This document shows, in pieces, positions 16,402 through 26,191 of a stretch of 64,000 bases of DNA (position 1 is the first letter of the stretch; each line of letters starts with the position of its first letter). Made by a program: the position numbers and the translations under genes. A model generated the notes under the pieces. It searched no databases and was not told where the DNA came from. It was given only the letters and a program-made list of their open reading frames with translations. Source of the stretch: Peristeroidobacter agariperforans (GTDB lineage Bacteria; Pseudomonadota; Gammaproteobacteria; Steroidobacterales; Steroidobacteraceae); assembly GCF_004138335.1 (NCBI RefSeq), contig NZ_RYFW01000002.1:1221501-1285500 (forward strand). The letters run 5' to 3'.

Positions 16402-18201
16402 ATGATCGACAATGGGCAAGGCCGTCGGAAACTGCGTTCGCGTTCCTGGTTCGACAATCCGTCGAATCCGGACATGACCGCGCTCTATATCGAGAAGTAC
16501 CTGAATTATGGCCTGTCGATCGAAGAGCTGCAGAGCGACCGGCCCATCATCGGCATCGCACAGACCGGCAGCGATCTGACGCCCTGCAACCGCCAGCACC
16601 TGGTCCTGGCCGAGCGCGTCAAGGCCGGCATTCGCGAGGCCGGCGGCATTCCGCTCGAATTTCCGCTGCACCCCATTCAAGAGACCGGCAAGCGGCCGAC
16701 CGCGGGCCTGGATCGCAATCTGGCTTACTTGAGCCTGGTCGAGACGCTGTTCGGTTATCCGCTGGATGGCGTGGTGTTGACCATCGGCTGCGACAAGACG
16801 ACGCCCGCGGCGTTGATGGCGGCCGCCACGGTGAATCTGCCGGCCATCGCGCTGTCCGTGGGCCCGATGCTCAACGGCTTCTACGAAGGGCGCCGCGTCG
16901 GTTCGGGCACCATCGTCTGGAAGGCGCGCAGCATGCTCGCGGCGGGCGAGATCGATTATCAAGGCTTCGTGCGACTGGTGGCGTCGGCGGCGCCGTCGAC
17001 CGGCTTCTGCAACACCATGGGCACGGCGACGACCATGAACTCGCTGACCGAAGCGCTCGGCATGTCTTTGCCCGGATCCGCTGCGATTCCCGCGCCCTAT
17101 CGCGACCGCCAGGAGTGTGCGTACCGGACTGGCTTGACCATCGTCGAGCTCGTCAACGTAGACCGCAAGCCTTCGGATATTCTCACTCGCGACGCATTCC
17201 TCAATGCGATTCGCGTGAACTCGGCGCTCGGCGGTTCGACCAACGCGCCGATTCACTTGAACGCCATCGCACGTCACGTCGGTGTGGAATTGACGCTGGA
17301 AGATTGGGAGCGCCACGGCCACGACGTGCCGCTGCTCGTGAATCTGCAGCCGGCGGGCGAGTATCTCGGTGAAGATTTCTACCGCGCGGGTGGCGTGCCT
17401 GCCGTGGTTGGCGAGTTGATTCGCGCCGGCCTGATCGCCGGTGACGCGTTGACGGTGAACGGCAAGACCATCGGCGAGAACTGCGCAAATGCTCGCAGCA
17501 TCGACGAGGATGTAATTCGACCTTTCGCGAAGCCGCTGAAGCCGAACGCTGGACTGACCGTGCTCAAGGGCAATTTGTTCGATTCGGCGATCATGAAGAC
17601 CAGCGTGATCTCACCGGACTTCCGCGCGCGCTATCTGTCCGATCCGAAGGATCCGGATGCATTCGAAGGCAAGGTCGTGGTGTTCGACGGTCCCGAGGAC
17701 TATCACTCGCGCATCGACGATCCCGCGCTGGGCATCGACGATCGTTCGATTCTGGTGATCCGCGGCACGGGGCCGATTGGCTATCCGGGCGGTGCTGAGG
17801 TTGTGAACATGCGTCCGCCCGCCGCGCTGATTCGCGCCGGCGTGGATGCGTTGCCTTGCATCGGCGATGGCCGGCAGTCCGGAACGTCGGGCTCGCCCTC
17901 GATTCTCAATGCTTCGCCCGAGGCGGCGGTCGGTGGCGGCCTGTCCTTGCTCCGCACTGGCGATCGCGTGCGGATCGATCTGCGCCGTCGTGAAGTTCGC
18001 GTGCTGATCGAAGATCAAGAGCTCACTGCGCGTCGTAAAGAAGCCGAGGCTGCGGGGCCGACGTATCCGCAGTCACAAACGCCGTGGCAAGAAATCCATC
18101 GCGCGCTGACGGGTCAGTTCGAGACCGGCGCGGTGCTGGAAATGGCCGTGAAATATCAGCGACTGGCGCAGACGGTGGACAATCTGCGCGACAGCCACTA
18201 G
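16402..18201 (+). CDS. IlvD/Edd-family sugar-acid dehydratase (arabonate/xylonate/galactonate)
   Basis: A 599-residue enzyme. Cys62 (TPCNRQH), Cys130 (IGCDKTTPA) and Cys203 (GFCNTMGTA) sit where the three ligands of the [2Fe-2S] cluster lie in Caulobacter xylonate and Rhizobium arabinonate dehydratases, offset by two or three residues, and [21 protein letters not shown] is the conserved C-terminal block. The opening [18 protein letters not shown] is characteristic of the pentonate branch rather than of IlvD proper. It removes water from an aldonic acid to give a 2-keto-3-deoxy acid. AGGGGA lies just before the ATG. Directly downstream follow mutarotase and glycoside hydrolase genes in the same direction. 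Pentonate versus galactonate preference is open. Confidence 0.92.
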   Translation: MIDNGQGRRKLRSRSWFDNPSNPDMTALYIEKYLNYGLSIEELQSDRPIIGIAQTGSDLTPCNRQHLVLAERVKAGIREAGGIPLEFPLHPIQETGKRPTAGLDRNLAYLSLVETLFGYPLDGVVLTIGCDKTTPAALMAAATVNLPAIALSVGPMLNGFYEGRRVGSGTIVWKARSMLAAGEIDYQGFVRLVASAAPSTGFCNTMGTATTMNSLTEALGMSLPGSAAIPAPYRDRQECAYRTGLTIVELVNVDRKPSDILTRDAFLNAIRVNSALGGSTNAPIHLNAIARHVGVELTLEDWERHGHDVPLLVNLQPAGEYLGEDFYRAGGVPAVVGELIRAGLIAGDALTVNGKTIGENCANARSIDEDVIRPFAKPLKPNAGLTVLKGNLFDSAIMKTSVISPDFRARYLSDPKDPDAFEGKVVVFDGPEDYHSRIDDPALGIDDRSILVIRGTGPIGYPGGAEVVNMRPPAALIRAGVDALPCIGDGRQSGTSGSPSILNASPEAAVGGGLSLLRTGDRVRIDLRRREVRVLIEDQELTARRKEAEAAGPTYPQSQTPWQEIHRALTGQFETGAVLEMAVKYQRLAQTVDNLRDSH

Positions 18202-18226
18202 TTACCAGTCAGTTGGGGGCAATTCG

Positions 18227-19402
18227 ATGTCGAAACGTTCGATGAGCGCGACGCTGGTCAGCGTCGCGCCGCTAAGCCTGATATGCGCCATGTCACTCGT
18301 GAGTGCGGGCGCGCAGGCGGCCGACTATGCACGCGCATCCTTCGGCAAGCTGGCCGACGGTCGAGCGGTCGAAGTGGTCACCTTGCGGAATGCCAAAGGC
18401 GTGAGAGCGGGGGTCATCAACTACGGCGCGGCGCTGCAATCGCTGGTGATGCCCGATCGTGACGGCAAGCTCGCCGATGTGACGTTGGGCCATTCCTCGC
18501 TCGACGGTTATCTGGCCAAGCCCAATTACTTCGGTGCGACCGTGGGTCGCTTCGCCAATCGCCTCGCCGACGGCAAGTTCACGCTGGACGGCAAGCAGTA
18601 CCAGACGCCGCGCAACGATAACGGCAACGCGCTGCACGGTGGCGAGCGCGGCTTCGACAAAGTCCTGTGGGAAGTCGTGGATGTGAAGCGTGGCGACACG
18701 GCGTCGGTTCGTATGCGCTATGTCAGCAAGGATGGCGATCAAGGCTACCCGGGCACGCTGACCGTCTTCGCCACTTACTCGTTGAACGAAGCGAACGAGC
18801 TGCGCATCGAGTACACGGCGACGACCGATCGCCCGACGATTGCGAACATCACCAATCATGCTTATTGGAATCTGGCCGGCGAGGGCGCTGCGGTCGGAGC
18901 GATGGGACACATCCTCACCATTCCTGCGGAACACTACACGCCGGTGAATGAAAAGCTGATTCCGACCGGCGAATTGCAGCCGGTTGCGGACACGGTGTTC
19001 GACTTCCGTAAGCCGCAACCGATCGGCGCACGCGTGCGCGAAGCGCGCGATCCGCAGATCGTCTACGGCAAGGGTTACGATCACAACTTCATGATTGCCC
19101 GCGACGTGACCAATGAGCCGCGGCTGGTGGCGCGAGTGGAGGAACCCACCACCGGTCGTGGCTTCGAGCTGTTGTCGAATCAGCCGGCGCTGCAGTTCTA
19201 CTCGGGCAACTTCCTGGATGGCACAGTGATCGGCAAGTCCGGCCGCCTGTATCGCCAGGGCGATGCGCTGGTGCTCGAGCCGCAGCTGCCGCCTGACGTG
19301 CCCAATCAGCCGAAACTCGGTTCGGCGCGACTCGAGCCAGGCGCGACTTATCGGAACGTCCTGGTCTATCGTTTGTTTGTCAACGGAGCGCGTGCGCACT
19401 GA
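18227..19402 (+). CDS. galM: Periplasmic aldose 1-epimerase (mutarotase)
   Basis: A 391-residue GalM-family protein with an added signal peptide (about 1-32, ending AGAQA-ADY), so it acts in the periplasm. Active-site residues are visible: the sugar-binding His in NALHGGERGFDK, the catalytic His in NHAYWNLAGEG, the Asp in GYDHNF and the Glu in ALVLEPQLPPD. It interconverts alpha and beta anomers of sugars such as galactose, glucose, arabinose or xylose. It begins 25 bp after the dehydratase stop and is followed 34 bp on by a glycoside hydrolase. Export fits supplying the right anomer to the symporter after extracytoplasmic hydrolysis. Confidence 0.94.
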   Translation: MSKRSMSATLVSVAPLSLICAMSLVSAGAQAADYARASFGKLADGRAVEVVTLRNAKGVRAGVINYGAALQSLVMPDRDGKLADVTLGHSSLDGYLAKPNYFGATVGRFANRLADGKFTLDGKQYQTPRNDNGNALHGGERGFDKVLWEVVDVKRGDTASVRMRYVSKDGDQGYPGTLTVFATYSLNEANELRIEYTATTDRPTIANITNHAYWNLAGEGAAVGAMGHILTIPAEHYTPVNEKLIPTGELQPVADTVFDFRKPQPIGARVREARDPQIVYGKGYDHNFMIARDVTNEPRLVARVEEPTTGRGFELLSNQPALQFYSGNFLDGTVIGKSGRLYRQGDALVLEPQLPPDVPNQPKLGSARLEPGATYRNVLVYRLFVNGARAH

Positions 19403-19436
19403 AGCGCCCGCCGCCGCCCGTCATAGGAGAAACCGC

Positions 19437-20579
19437 ATGAACAAAATTGTCTCCATCGCGCTCGTTGCCTTGATGCAACTGGCGCTGTTGGTCGCCGCTC
19501 CGGCCTTCGCGGCCGAGCGCTGGACCGAGCAGCAGGCCCATGAGTGGTACAACCGCCAGCCCTGGCTGGTCGGCGCCAACTACATTCCAGCCAATGCCAT
19601 CAACCAGCTGGAGATGTGGCAGGCCGACACCTTCGACACGGCGACCATCGACAAGGAGCTGGGTTGGGCGAAGGCCATCGGCATGAACACCATGCGCGTC
19701 TATCTGCACAATCTGTTGTGGGAGCAGGACGCCAAGGGCTTCAAGCAGCGCATCGATGCATTCCTCACGATCGCCGCCAAGCATGGCATCAAGCCCATGT
19801 TCGTGCTGTTCGACAGCTGCTGGGATCCGGAGGTGAAGCTCGGTCCGCAGCGTCCGCCGATTCCCGGCGTGCACAACTCGGGTTGGGTGCAGGCTCCCGG
19901 CCGCGCACGCCTGGAAGATGTTTCTCAGTACCCGAAGCTGCGCGAGTACGTACAGGGCGTGGTAGGAGCCTTCGCGAAGGATGCTCGCATTCTGGCGTGG
20001 GACGTTTGGAACGAGCCCGATAACGACGGCGGCGGCAACTATCCGAAGCACGTCGGCAAGCAAAAGTATGTCGAAACCCTGCTGCCGCAAGTATTCGAGT
20101 GGGCGCGCTCGCAGAAGCCGACGCAGCCTCTCACCAGCGGCGTGTGGCATCACGATGACTGGTCGTCGCTCGACAAGCTTAACGCCATCGAGAAGATTCA
20201 GATCACGCAGTCCGATGTGATCTCCTTCCACGATTACAGCTGGCCGGAAATTTTCGAGCGTCGCGTGAAGCAGTTGCAGGGCTATGGGCGTCCTCTGCTG
20301 TGCACGGAATACATGGCGCGCGGCAACGGCTCGACGTTCGATAACTCGCTGCCGCTCGGCAAACGTCACAACGTGGCGATGTTCAACTGGGGCCTGGTCG
20401 ACGGCAAGACGCAGACGCGCATGCCCTGGGATTCCTGGAAGAAGCCCTACACGGCGGAAGAGCCGACCATCTGGTTCCACGACGTGTTCCGCGCCGACGG
20501 CAAGCCGTATCGAGCAGCTGAAACGGAGCTGATCAAGCGCCTGACCAGTTCGCCGCGCGAGGCAGCCGGCACTCGGTAA
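19437..20579 (+). CDS. Secreted clan GH-A glycoside hydrolase (GH5-like)
   Basis: A 380-residue exported protein: signal peptide 1-26 (ending APAFA-AE), then a TIM barrel. The acid/base Glu193 lies in WDVWNEPDN at the end of strand 4, and the nucleophile is probably Glu291 in LCTEYMARG at the end of strand 7; the early strand GMNTMRVYLHNLLW is also typical of clan GH-A. The family cleaves beta-linked polysaccharides; sequences like this are often labelled cellulase or xylanase without proof. AGGAG at 19424-19428 fixes the ATG; the frame is open to 19263 but inside the mutarotase gene. A terminator follows at 20605. It likely feeds the sugar enzymes encoded upstream. Confidence 0.88.
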   Translation: MNKIVSIALVALMQLALLVAAPAFAAERWTEQQAHEWYNRQPWLVGANYIPANAINQLEMWQADTFDTATIDKELGWAKAIGMNTMRVYLHNLLWEQDAKGFKQRIDAFLTIAAKHGIKPMFVLFDSCWDPEVKLGPQRPPIPGVHNSGWVQAPGRARLEDVSQYPKLREYVQGVVGAFAKDARILAWDVWNEPDNDGGGNYPKHVGKQKYVETLLPQVFEWARSQKPTQPLTSGVWHHDDWSSLDKLNAIEKIQITQSDVISFHDYSWPEIFERRVKQLQGYGRPLLCTEYMARGNGSTFDNSLPLGKRHNVAMFNWGLVDGKTQTRMPWDSWKKPYTAEEPTIWFHDVFRADGKPYRAAETELIKRLTSSPREAAGTR

Positions 20580-20604
20580 TCGATAGCGAATAACCGATAT
20601 CCCC

Positions 20605-20647
20605 AAGGGACGAGCCACGGACGGTTTCGTCCCTTTCTTGTTTTGCT
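20605..20647 (+). terminator. Rho-independent terminator after the glycoside hydrolase
   Basis: A perfect 9-bp stem AAGGGACGA (20605-20613) / TCGTCCCTT (20627-20635) with a 13-nt loop is followed by TCTTGTTTTG. It closes the dehydratase-mutarotase-hydrolase transcript and separates it from the TonB receptor gene, which must have its own promoter in 20648-20768. Confidence 0.85.
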
Positions 20648-20768
20648 CAGCCGAATCGGACGTGAGACGTTTCCGAGTCAGGCGCAGTCAAAGCCTGTCC
20701 GGGCATGCCCGTCTCGCCGCCCGCTGACCAGACGAGCATTCTCGAAATAGTTTTCGGGAGGCGCGGTC

Positions 20769-23513
20769 ATGGGCACGGTGGACGGCATCCTGCGATGGTC
20801 GACGGCGCTGGCGCTGAGCACGACATCGGCGGCCTATGCCCAGTCGACACCGGCACAGGGTGGCGAGATCGAGGAAGTGGTGGTCGTCGGTCTGCGCGCC
20901 AGCCTCGAGGCCGCAGCGGAGATCAAACAAAACTCCGATCTGGTGATGGACTCGATCGTTGCGGACGACATCGGCAAGTTCCCGGACAACACCACGGCAG
21001 CGGCTCTGCAGCGCGTGCCGGGCGTGCAAGTGACGGTCAACGACAACAACGAAATCGCGAATCCCATCATTCGTGGCATTCCAGACATTCTGACCACGCT
21101 CGATGGCCGTGAGATCTTCACCGGTGTCGGCCGCGCCTTTGCGTTTCAGGATCTGCCGGCCGAAGCGCTGGCCGGCGCGGATGTATTCAAGTCGAGCAAC
21201 GCGAGTCTGATCGAAGGCGGCGTGGCCGGTGTCATCAACCTGCGGCTGCACAAGCCATTCGATTTCGAACAGGGCTGGAGCGGGGCGGTCAACACGCGCG
21301 GCATCTATGGCGACAATGTCGACAAGGTCAGCGGCACCATCGGCGGTCTGGTGAGCAATCGCTGGGCTGTCGGCGATGGCGAGATGGGTGCGCTGCTGAA
21401 TGTTTCCTACTCGGATATCGATTTCGATCGTCCGATCTCTTTCAACTGCGATCCGCGCTCGGGCAGCAATGGTCCGGCGGGCGGCGCCGGCGCGATCCTG
21501 CCGACCTGCGTCGGCGGTTTGAATCAGTACGGCGACTATCAGCGTCCGCAGGTCAATGCGGCGTTCCAGTGGCAGCCCTCCGATGAGTTGGAGATCTACG
21601 CGGACGGCATCTACACCGAGTATGAGTCGCGCTGGGAGACGGATTTCATCTTCTCCGACATCTTCGCCGCCCAGAACATCACGAACCTGACGCCTACGGG
21701 GCGTTGCGACAGCTATCGTGTCAACGATGCAGGCTTCCAGGGCACGGAAGGCGATCCCCAAGCCGATCCGCCGGTGCCACCCGATCCCTTGCAGAGTCTC
21801 TGCGTCGGGCAGTCGGCGCGCTTCAACAACGTTCCAGGCTTGACCAGCACGCAGGCCAGGGACAGCGGCACCGACCAATATGTGATCGCCACCGGCGTGC
21901 GCTGGAACGCCGGCTCGTGGCATTTCGACGGCGACGTTTCCTACGAGCGCTCGCACACCGAGAACCGCATCATCATCGTGGACATCGGCAAGCAGGTGCC
22001 CACGGTCGACGTGACCGTCGACGACGACAAGCACGGCACGACCGACATGGCCGGCAACCCGCTCGGCGTCGCGGACGACTTCCGATTCGCCAACAGCTTG
22101 TTCCAGGATCTCAATGACGCGGTCGGCAAGCAGTTCGCGGTCGCGGCCAATGGCGCTTATGACCTGGATGGCTGGCTCGGTCAGATCCAGTTCGGATTGC
22201 GCTATGCCGACCGCGATTCGACGTTTCGGGCATTCTCCGGCGGGCCCGAAGCGCCCGGCGGCAATCGCACCACGCTGGTGAGCTCGGTCGACCTGCCGGG
22301 CAACTTCCTGGTGCGCTCGCCCTCGAGCATTTCCTATATCAACGGCGGTCAGCACTGGCTGACGCCGAATCGCAATTTCCTGCTCGATCAGACCGACACA
22401 CTGCGCGCGTTGTATGGCGCGCCGGCCGGCGATCCGGATTGGAATCCGACGCGCAACTACGATGCGAACGAGCAGGCGTATGCCGGCTACTTACAAGGCA
22501 AGTATCAGTTCGAATTCGGCAACGGCTGGCAGCTCGATGGCTTGCTGGGCGGCCGCATGGTGCGCACGGATCGTGAGATAACAGGCACGGGCACGGTCAC
22601 GCCGGCGCCGACGGCGGAGGATCCAGCTCCGGCGGCGGTGTTGACGCCCGTGACCACCGACACCAGCGACGACGACTTCCTGCCGAGCTTCAGCGCACGT
22701 TTGAGACTGTCGCCAGATCTGCAGTTCCGTTTCTCGGCGGCGCGCACGATGGCGCGGCCTGCATTCGAAGACCTCAATCCGGGCCTGACGTACGAGGTGC
22801 CGATCAACGCCAACATTCGCCCGAATGGTTTCGGCGGCAACCCGAACCTGAAGTCGCAGATGTCGGATGCGTACGATCTCACGGTCGAGTACTACTTCGC
22901 GCGCAGCAACTACGTGTCAGCGGCGTTGTACTACCGTGACATCAAAGATCGCATCGTCGACGCCATCAACCCCGAGACGATCGATGGCGTCACTTACAAC
23001 ATCACTCGTCCGCGCAACGTCGGCAGCGCCGAGTTGCAAGGCATCGAGCTGGCGGGGCAGATGTTCTTCGACTTCCTGCCGGGCTTCTGGAGCGGCTTCG
23101 GCGCGATGGCGAACTTCACGCTCGCCGATAGCGAGATCACGACCAGGGACGATGTGCTGGAAGGGGAGGAACTGCTGGGCGTGTCCAAGTACAGCTACAA
23201 CCTGGGCTTGCTGTATGAACAGTCGGGCGTCACGGGCCGGCTGATCTACACGCACCGTTCGGACTACACGGAGACATTGCTCGGCGGATTGCTCGCGCCG
23301 GTCGGCGCTGGTGCGCAGTTCAACGGAGTGCGTGATAACGGCCGGCTGGACTTCTCGCTGGGTTATGACTTCACGGACTACCTGACCGTGAGCATCGACG
23401 GCACGAATCTCACGCAGGCCAGGTACTACAGCTACTTCGGCAACGAATCGTTCCCGCACGACGTGCGCGACGACGAGCGTACGTTCGGCGTGAGCCTGCG
23501 CGCCAGATTCTGA
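20769..23513 (+). CDS. TonB-dependent receptor (Xanthomonas/Caulobacter type), probable oligosaccharide importer
   Basis: A 914-residue outer-membrane protein: signal peptide to about 24 (SAAYA-Q), TonB box EEVVVVG, plug at about 45-165 (IVADDIGKFPDNTTAAALQRVPGV, NPIIRGIPDILTTLDGR, EGGVAGVINLR) and a barrel ending GVSLRARF. The plug wording IVADDIGKFPD is the hallmark of the large receptors expanded in Xanthomonadales and Caulobacterales, many of which take up plant oligosaccharides. Four Cys residues sit in extracellular loops between about 230 and 350, possibly disulfide-linked. It has its own upstream region after the terminator at 20605; the GntR gene follows tail to tail with no base between the two stops. 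The ligand is inferred from the surrounding sugar genes. Confidence 0.95.
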   Translation: MGTVDGILRWSTALALSTTSAAYAQSTPAQGGEIEEVVVVGLRASLEAAAEIKQNSDLVMDSIVADDIGKFPDNTTAAALQRVPGVQVTVNDNNEIANPIIRGIPDILTTLDGREIFTGVGRAFAFQDLPAEALAGADVFKSSNASLIEGGVAGVINLRLHKPFDFEQGWSGAVNTRGIYGDNVDKVSGTIGGLVSNRWAVGDGEMGALLNVSYSDIDFDRPISFNCDPRSGSNGPAGGAGAILPTCVGGLNQYGDYQRPQVNAAFQWQPSDELEIYADGIYTEYESRWETDFIFSDIFAAQNITNLTPTGRCDSYRVNDAGFQGTEGDPQADPPVPPDPLQSLCVGQSARFNNVPGLTSTQARDSGTDQYVIATGVRWNAGSWHFDGDVSYERSHTENRIIIVDIGKQVPTVDVTVDDDKHGTTDMAGNPLGVADDFRFANSLFQDLNDAVGKQFAVAANGAYDLDGWLGQIQFGLRYADRDSTFRAFSGGPEAPGGNRTTLVSSVDLPGNFLVRSPSSISYINGGQHWLTPNRNFLLDQTDTLRALYGAPAGDPDWNPTRNYDANEQAYAGYLQGKYQFEFGNGWQLDGLLGGRMVRTDREITGTGTVTPAPTAEDPAPAAVLTPVTTDTSDDDFLPSFSARLRLSPDLQFRFSAARTMARPAFEDLNPGLTYEVPINANIRPNGFGGNPNLKSQMSDAYDLTVEYYFARSNYVSAALYYRDIKDRIVDAINPETIDGVTYNITRPRNVGSAELQGIELAGQMFFDFLPGFWSGFGAMANFTLADSEITTRDDVLEGEELLGVSKYSYNLGLLYEQSGVTGRLIYTHRSDYTETLLGGLLAPVGAGAQFNGVRDNGRLDFSLGYDFTDYLTVSIDGTNLTQARYYSYFGNESFPHDVRDDERTFGVSLRARF

Positions 23514-24266
23514 TCAGCGTCGTTTGGCGGCTGCTTTGCCGGATTTCTCCGGCTCGGCCGCATCGATCAGGTCGAGCACATCGCTGACAAGCTTCTTCAT
23601 CGCCGCGCGAGCCTTCTCCGGCTGGCGCTTCACGATCGCGTGCGCGACCGCGGCGTGATCCGGAATGCTCGCCGAATGGCCCTTGAGGCGGTTCGTGAAT
23701 TGGATCGAGCTGCGCAGGGCCGTGGCGACCACGTCCTGAAACTGCGCGAAGAAAGGATTCTTCGAACCCTTCAACACCGCTACGTGAAATGCGATGTCGG
23801 CTTCGAGAATCTGCTCGCCGCCGGTTTCCGCCGCCTTCATCCGCTCCAGGCCGGCATTGATCGCAGCCAACTCGTTGTCATCGGCGAGCAGCGCTGCGAG
23901 CGCCGCCGCTTCGGGCTCGATGGCGCTGCGCAGTTGGTTGAATTGTCTGAGTAGATCGAGCGAGAACTTCCGGTTCAATAGCCAGCGCAGCACGTCGGTG
24001 TCGAACAGATTCCACGACGAGCGCGGCTGCACGATCGTTCCCTGGCGCGGCCGGGCGCTGACCAGGCCCTTGGCGGTCAGCATCTTGACCGCCTCGCGCG
24101 TCACCGAACGGCTGACGCCGTGTTGTTTGGCCAGCTCCGCCTCGGTGGGAAAAGCGCCGTTGTCGTATTGGCCAGTGACGATCGCACGGCCGAGTGCGTC
24201 GAGCAGGCCATGGGTCAGATTCCGGCCAAGGTTGAGCCGCAGCTCCGCGGGAGTTGTCTCGATCAC
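23514..24266 (-). CDS. GntR-family regulator with FCD ligand domain, sugar-acid type
   Basis: A 250-residue protein. Residues about 15-82 are the winged helix (FPTEAELAKQHGVSRSVTREAVKMLTAKGLV) and 100-235 the all-helical FCD domain, whose metal/ligand residues include the Asp and His of EADIAFHVAVL and the His pair in PDHAAVAHAIV. FCD regulators commonly sense sugar acids; DgoR and UxuR are examples. The GTG start at 24266 is the first possible, because a TAG stands 7 codons upstream, and no ribosome site precedes it. A basic tail (EKSGKAAAKRR) ends the protein. An 18-bp motif before it is repeated in the dehydrogenase/dehydratase promoter, so it probably represses both itself and that operon. 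Confidence 0.92.
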   Translation of the reverse strand: MIETTPAELRLNLGRNLTHGLLDALGRAIVTGQYDNGAFPTEAELAKQHGVSRSVTREAVKMLTAKGLVSARPRQGTIVQPRSSWNLFDTDVLRWLLNRKFSLDLLRQFNQLRSAIEPEAAALAALLADDNELAAINAGLERMKAAETGGEQILEADIAFHVAVLKGSKNPFFAQFQDVVATALRSSIQFTNRLKGHSASIPDHAAVAHAIVKRQPEKARAAMKKLVSDVLDLIDAAEPEKSGKAAAKRR

Positions 24267-24283
24267 GGCGATGACTTGAATGT

Positions 24284-24301
24284 CCTATTCGTCATATAAA
24301 T
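24284..24301 (-). promoter_or_regulatory. Candidate autoregulatory GntR operator
   Basis: On the minus strand this reads ATTTATATGACGAATAGG, sharing ATTTATATGA and ATAGG with 16323-16340 at identical spacing. It ends 17 bp before the GTG start of the regulator gene and is flanked by TGTCC/GGACA half-sites (24281-24285 and 24301-24305). The position so close to the start is where a repressor would block its own promoter. Confidence 0.62.
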
Positions 24302-24416
24302 GGACATTACCATTCAGCGGCGCTCCCTGCCAGGACGTCTCGTCAAAACGCGCGCGGCGTTCGGCCGGAGCCGAGCTTGCGATCGGCTCAGCCCCGGCTC
24401 CCTGCAATTCTCGAGA

Positions 24417-26054
24417 CTACCGGTGCCGCATGCCTCGTCCGGAGCCGCCGCTCTTGCGCTGCCGGGCTGCCACATTTGCTTCCGGAGCATCGCCTTCGGG
24501 CTCGCCATTGGAGTAGGTCGGACCCTTGCGATTCTGTCCCGGCGCGGGCTTGCCCTCGAGCGGCGGCAGCGCCTTCGCCTTTTCCAGATCGATTCCGGCG
24601 CCCTGCGCGACGCGGGTGCCGTAATCGGGGTCGCAGTGCCAGAAGTGCCAGACCATGCGCAGCTGGATCTGCTCCGGGCATTGCTTCAGATCGGTCGCCA
24701 GATTGTCGATCAGATCGTCGCGCTCCCAAGCTTCGAACGTGCGATAGCGCTCGCCGGCTTGTTTGTAATCGTCGGACGTGCGGGTGGTCTGATAGCGGCC
24801 CAGATGGCCTTCGACGTACTGGTGATAGTCCGGGCCGGAGCGTGGCGATTCCCGCAATCCGCCGATGTTGCTCGGCTCGTAATTGACGTGCGGATTCTCG
24901 CCGCCGTCATCGACGAAATAAGCCATCTGCCCGTCGCGCTGATTGGTTGCCGGCGGCTGCGCCGGTGCGTTCACCGGCAGTTGCAGGTAGTTCGGGCCGA
25001 CCCGATAGCGCTGCGTGTCCGAATACGAAAGGGTGCGACCTTGCAGCATCTTGTCGTCCGAGAAATCGATGCCGTCGACCAGTACGCCGGTGCCGAACGC
25101 GGACTGCTCGGTCTCCGCGAACACGTTGGCCGGATTCTTGTCGAGCACCAGCCGGCCGACCGGCAGCAGCGGAAACTTGTCTTCGGGCCAGCGCTTGGTG
25201 TCGTCGAGCGGATCGAAGTCCAGCTCCGGATGTTCGCCATCCGCCATGATCTGCACGCACATCTCCCATTCGGGATAGTCGCGCCGCTCGATGGCGTCAT
25301 AGAGGTCGTGCGTGGCATGGCCCACGTCGCGCGCCTGTATCTCGGCGGCCTGTTTGCTGGTGAGATTCTTCACCCCCAGCTTCGGCTCGAAAGAGAACTT
25401 GCACAGCACCGCCTGGCCGCGCTCGTCGACCAGTTTGTATGTATTCACGCTCGAGCCTTCCATGTGGCGATAGTCCGCGGGAATGCCCCACGGGCTCTTC
25501 ACCCACGTCACCATGTGCAACGCTTCCGGATGCAACGAGACGAAGTCGTAGAAGCGCCATGGCTCCTGCCGGTTCGACACCGGGTCGGGCTTGAACGCGT
25601 GAATCATGTCCGGGAACTTGATGGCGTCGCGGATGAAAAAGATCTTCAGGTTGTTGCCGACCAGGTCCCAATTGCCGTCGACGGTCTTGAACTTGATGGC
25701 GAAGCCCCGCGGATCGCGCGCCGTCTCCGGGGATTCCTTGCCGCCGATGACGGTAGAGAAGCGAATGAACACCGGGGTCTTGACGCCGGCCTGGGTCAGC
25801 ACCTTCGCACGCGTGTACTTGGTCGCCGCATCCTTGCCTATTTTTCCGTACGCCTCGAAATATCCATGAGCGCCGGTGCCACGCGCATGTACGACGCGCT
25901 CGGGGATGCGTTCGCGATCGAAGTGCGTGATCTTCTCGATGAATGGATAATTCTCGAGCGTCGCCGGTCCGCGTTCGCCCACGGAACGCAGGCTCTGGTT
26001 GTCGGTGACTGGATGACCCTGGCGAGTGGTCAGAGTGCGATGCTGCTCGGTCAT
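24417..26054 (-). CDS. Monofunctional haem catalase
   Basis: A 545-residue catalase. The active-site His56 lies in [16 protein letters not shown], the distal Asn135 in [10 protein letters not shown], and the proximal haem ligand Tyr344 in the RxxxY motif [14 protein letters not shown]. It converts hydrogen peroxide to water and oxygen. The usual GNNTP is GNNLK here, a modest departure near the distal pocket. The C-terminus after about 480 is a charged, Gly/Pro-rich tail ([12 protein letters not shown] to [10 protein letters not shown]). The ATG at 26054 is preceded by AAAGGAG within 7 nt; the open frame to 26117 is not needed. The gene is alone, divergent from the SRPBCC gene. A 626-residue antisense frame here is a shadow. 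Confidence 0.95.
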   Translation of the reverse strand: MTEQHRTLTTRQGHPVTDNQSLRSVGERGPATLENYPFIEKITHFDRERIPERVVHARGTGAHGYFEAYGKIGKDAATKYTRAKVLTQAGVKTPVFIRFSTVIGGKESPETARDPRGFAIKFKTVDGNWDLVGNNLKIFFIRDAIKFPDMIHAFKPDPVSNRQEPWRFYDFVSLHPEALHMVTWVKSPWGIPADYRHMEGSSVNTYKLVDERGQAVLCKFSFEPKLGVKNLTSKQAAEIQARDVGHATHDLYDAIERRDYPEWEMCVQIMADGEHPELDFDPLDDTKRWPEDKFPLLPVGRLVLDKNPANVFAETEQSAFGTGVLVDGIDFSDDKMLQGRTLSYSDTQRYRVGPNYLQLPVNAPAQPPATNQRDGQMAYFVDDGGENPHVNYEPSNIGGLRESPRSGPDYHQYVEGHLGRYQTTRTSDDYKQAGERYRTFEAWERDDLIDNLATDLKQCPEQIQLRMVWHFWHCDPDYGTRVAQGAGIDLEKAKALPPLEGKPAPGQNRKGPTYSNGEPEGDAPEANVAARQRKSGGSGRGMRHR

Positions 26055-26191
26055 AGGAGGCTCCTTTCGATCGGCGTGCGCGAACCGGACCGCAGACAAT
26101 ACTTGCCTGCAGAGCACTGTTCCTCAGCCCCTATCCGTAATGGCCGGAGCCTTCGACAGTGCGGTATCCTCAAGCGCTAGCGGGGGACTAC

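Noticed and set aside
20688-22355. A 555-residue minus-strand frame opposite the second TonB receptor
   Set aside because: Antisense shadow; no motif, no ribosome site, and the plus strand encodes a full receptor.
24300-26180. A 626-residue plus-strand frame opposite catalase
   Set aside because: Antisense shadow of a highly conserved enzyme gene.
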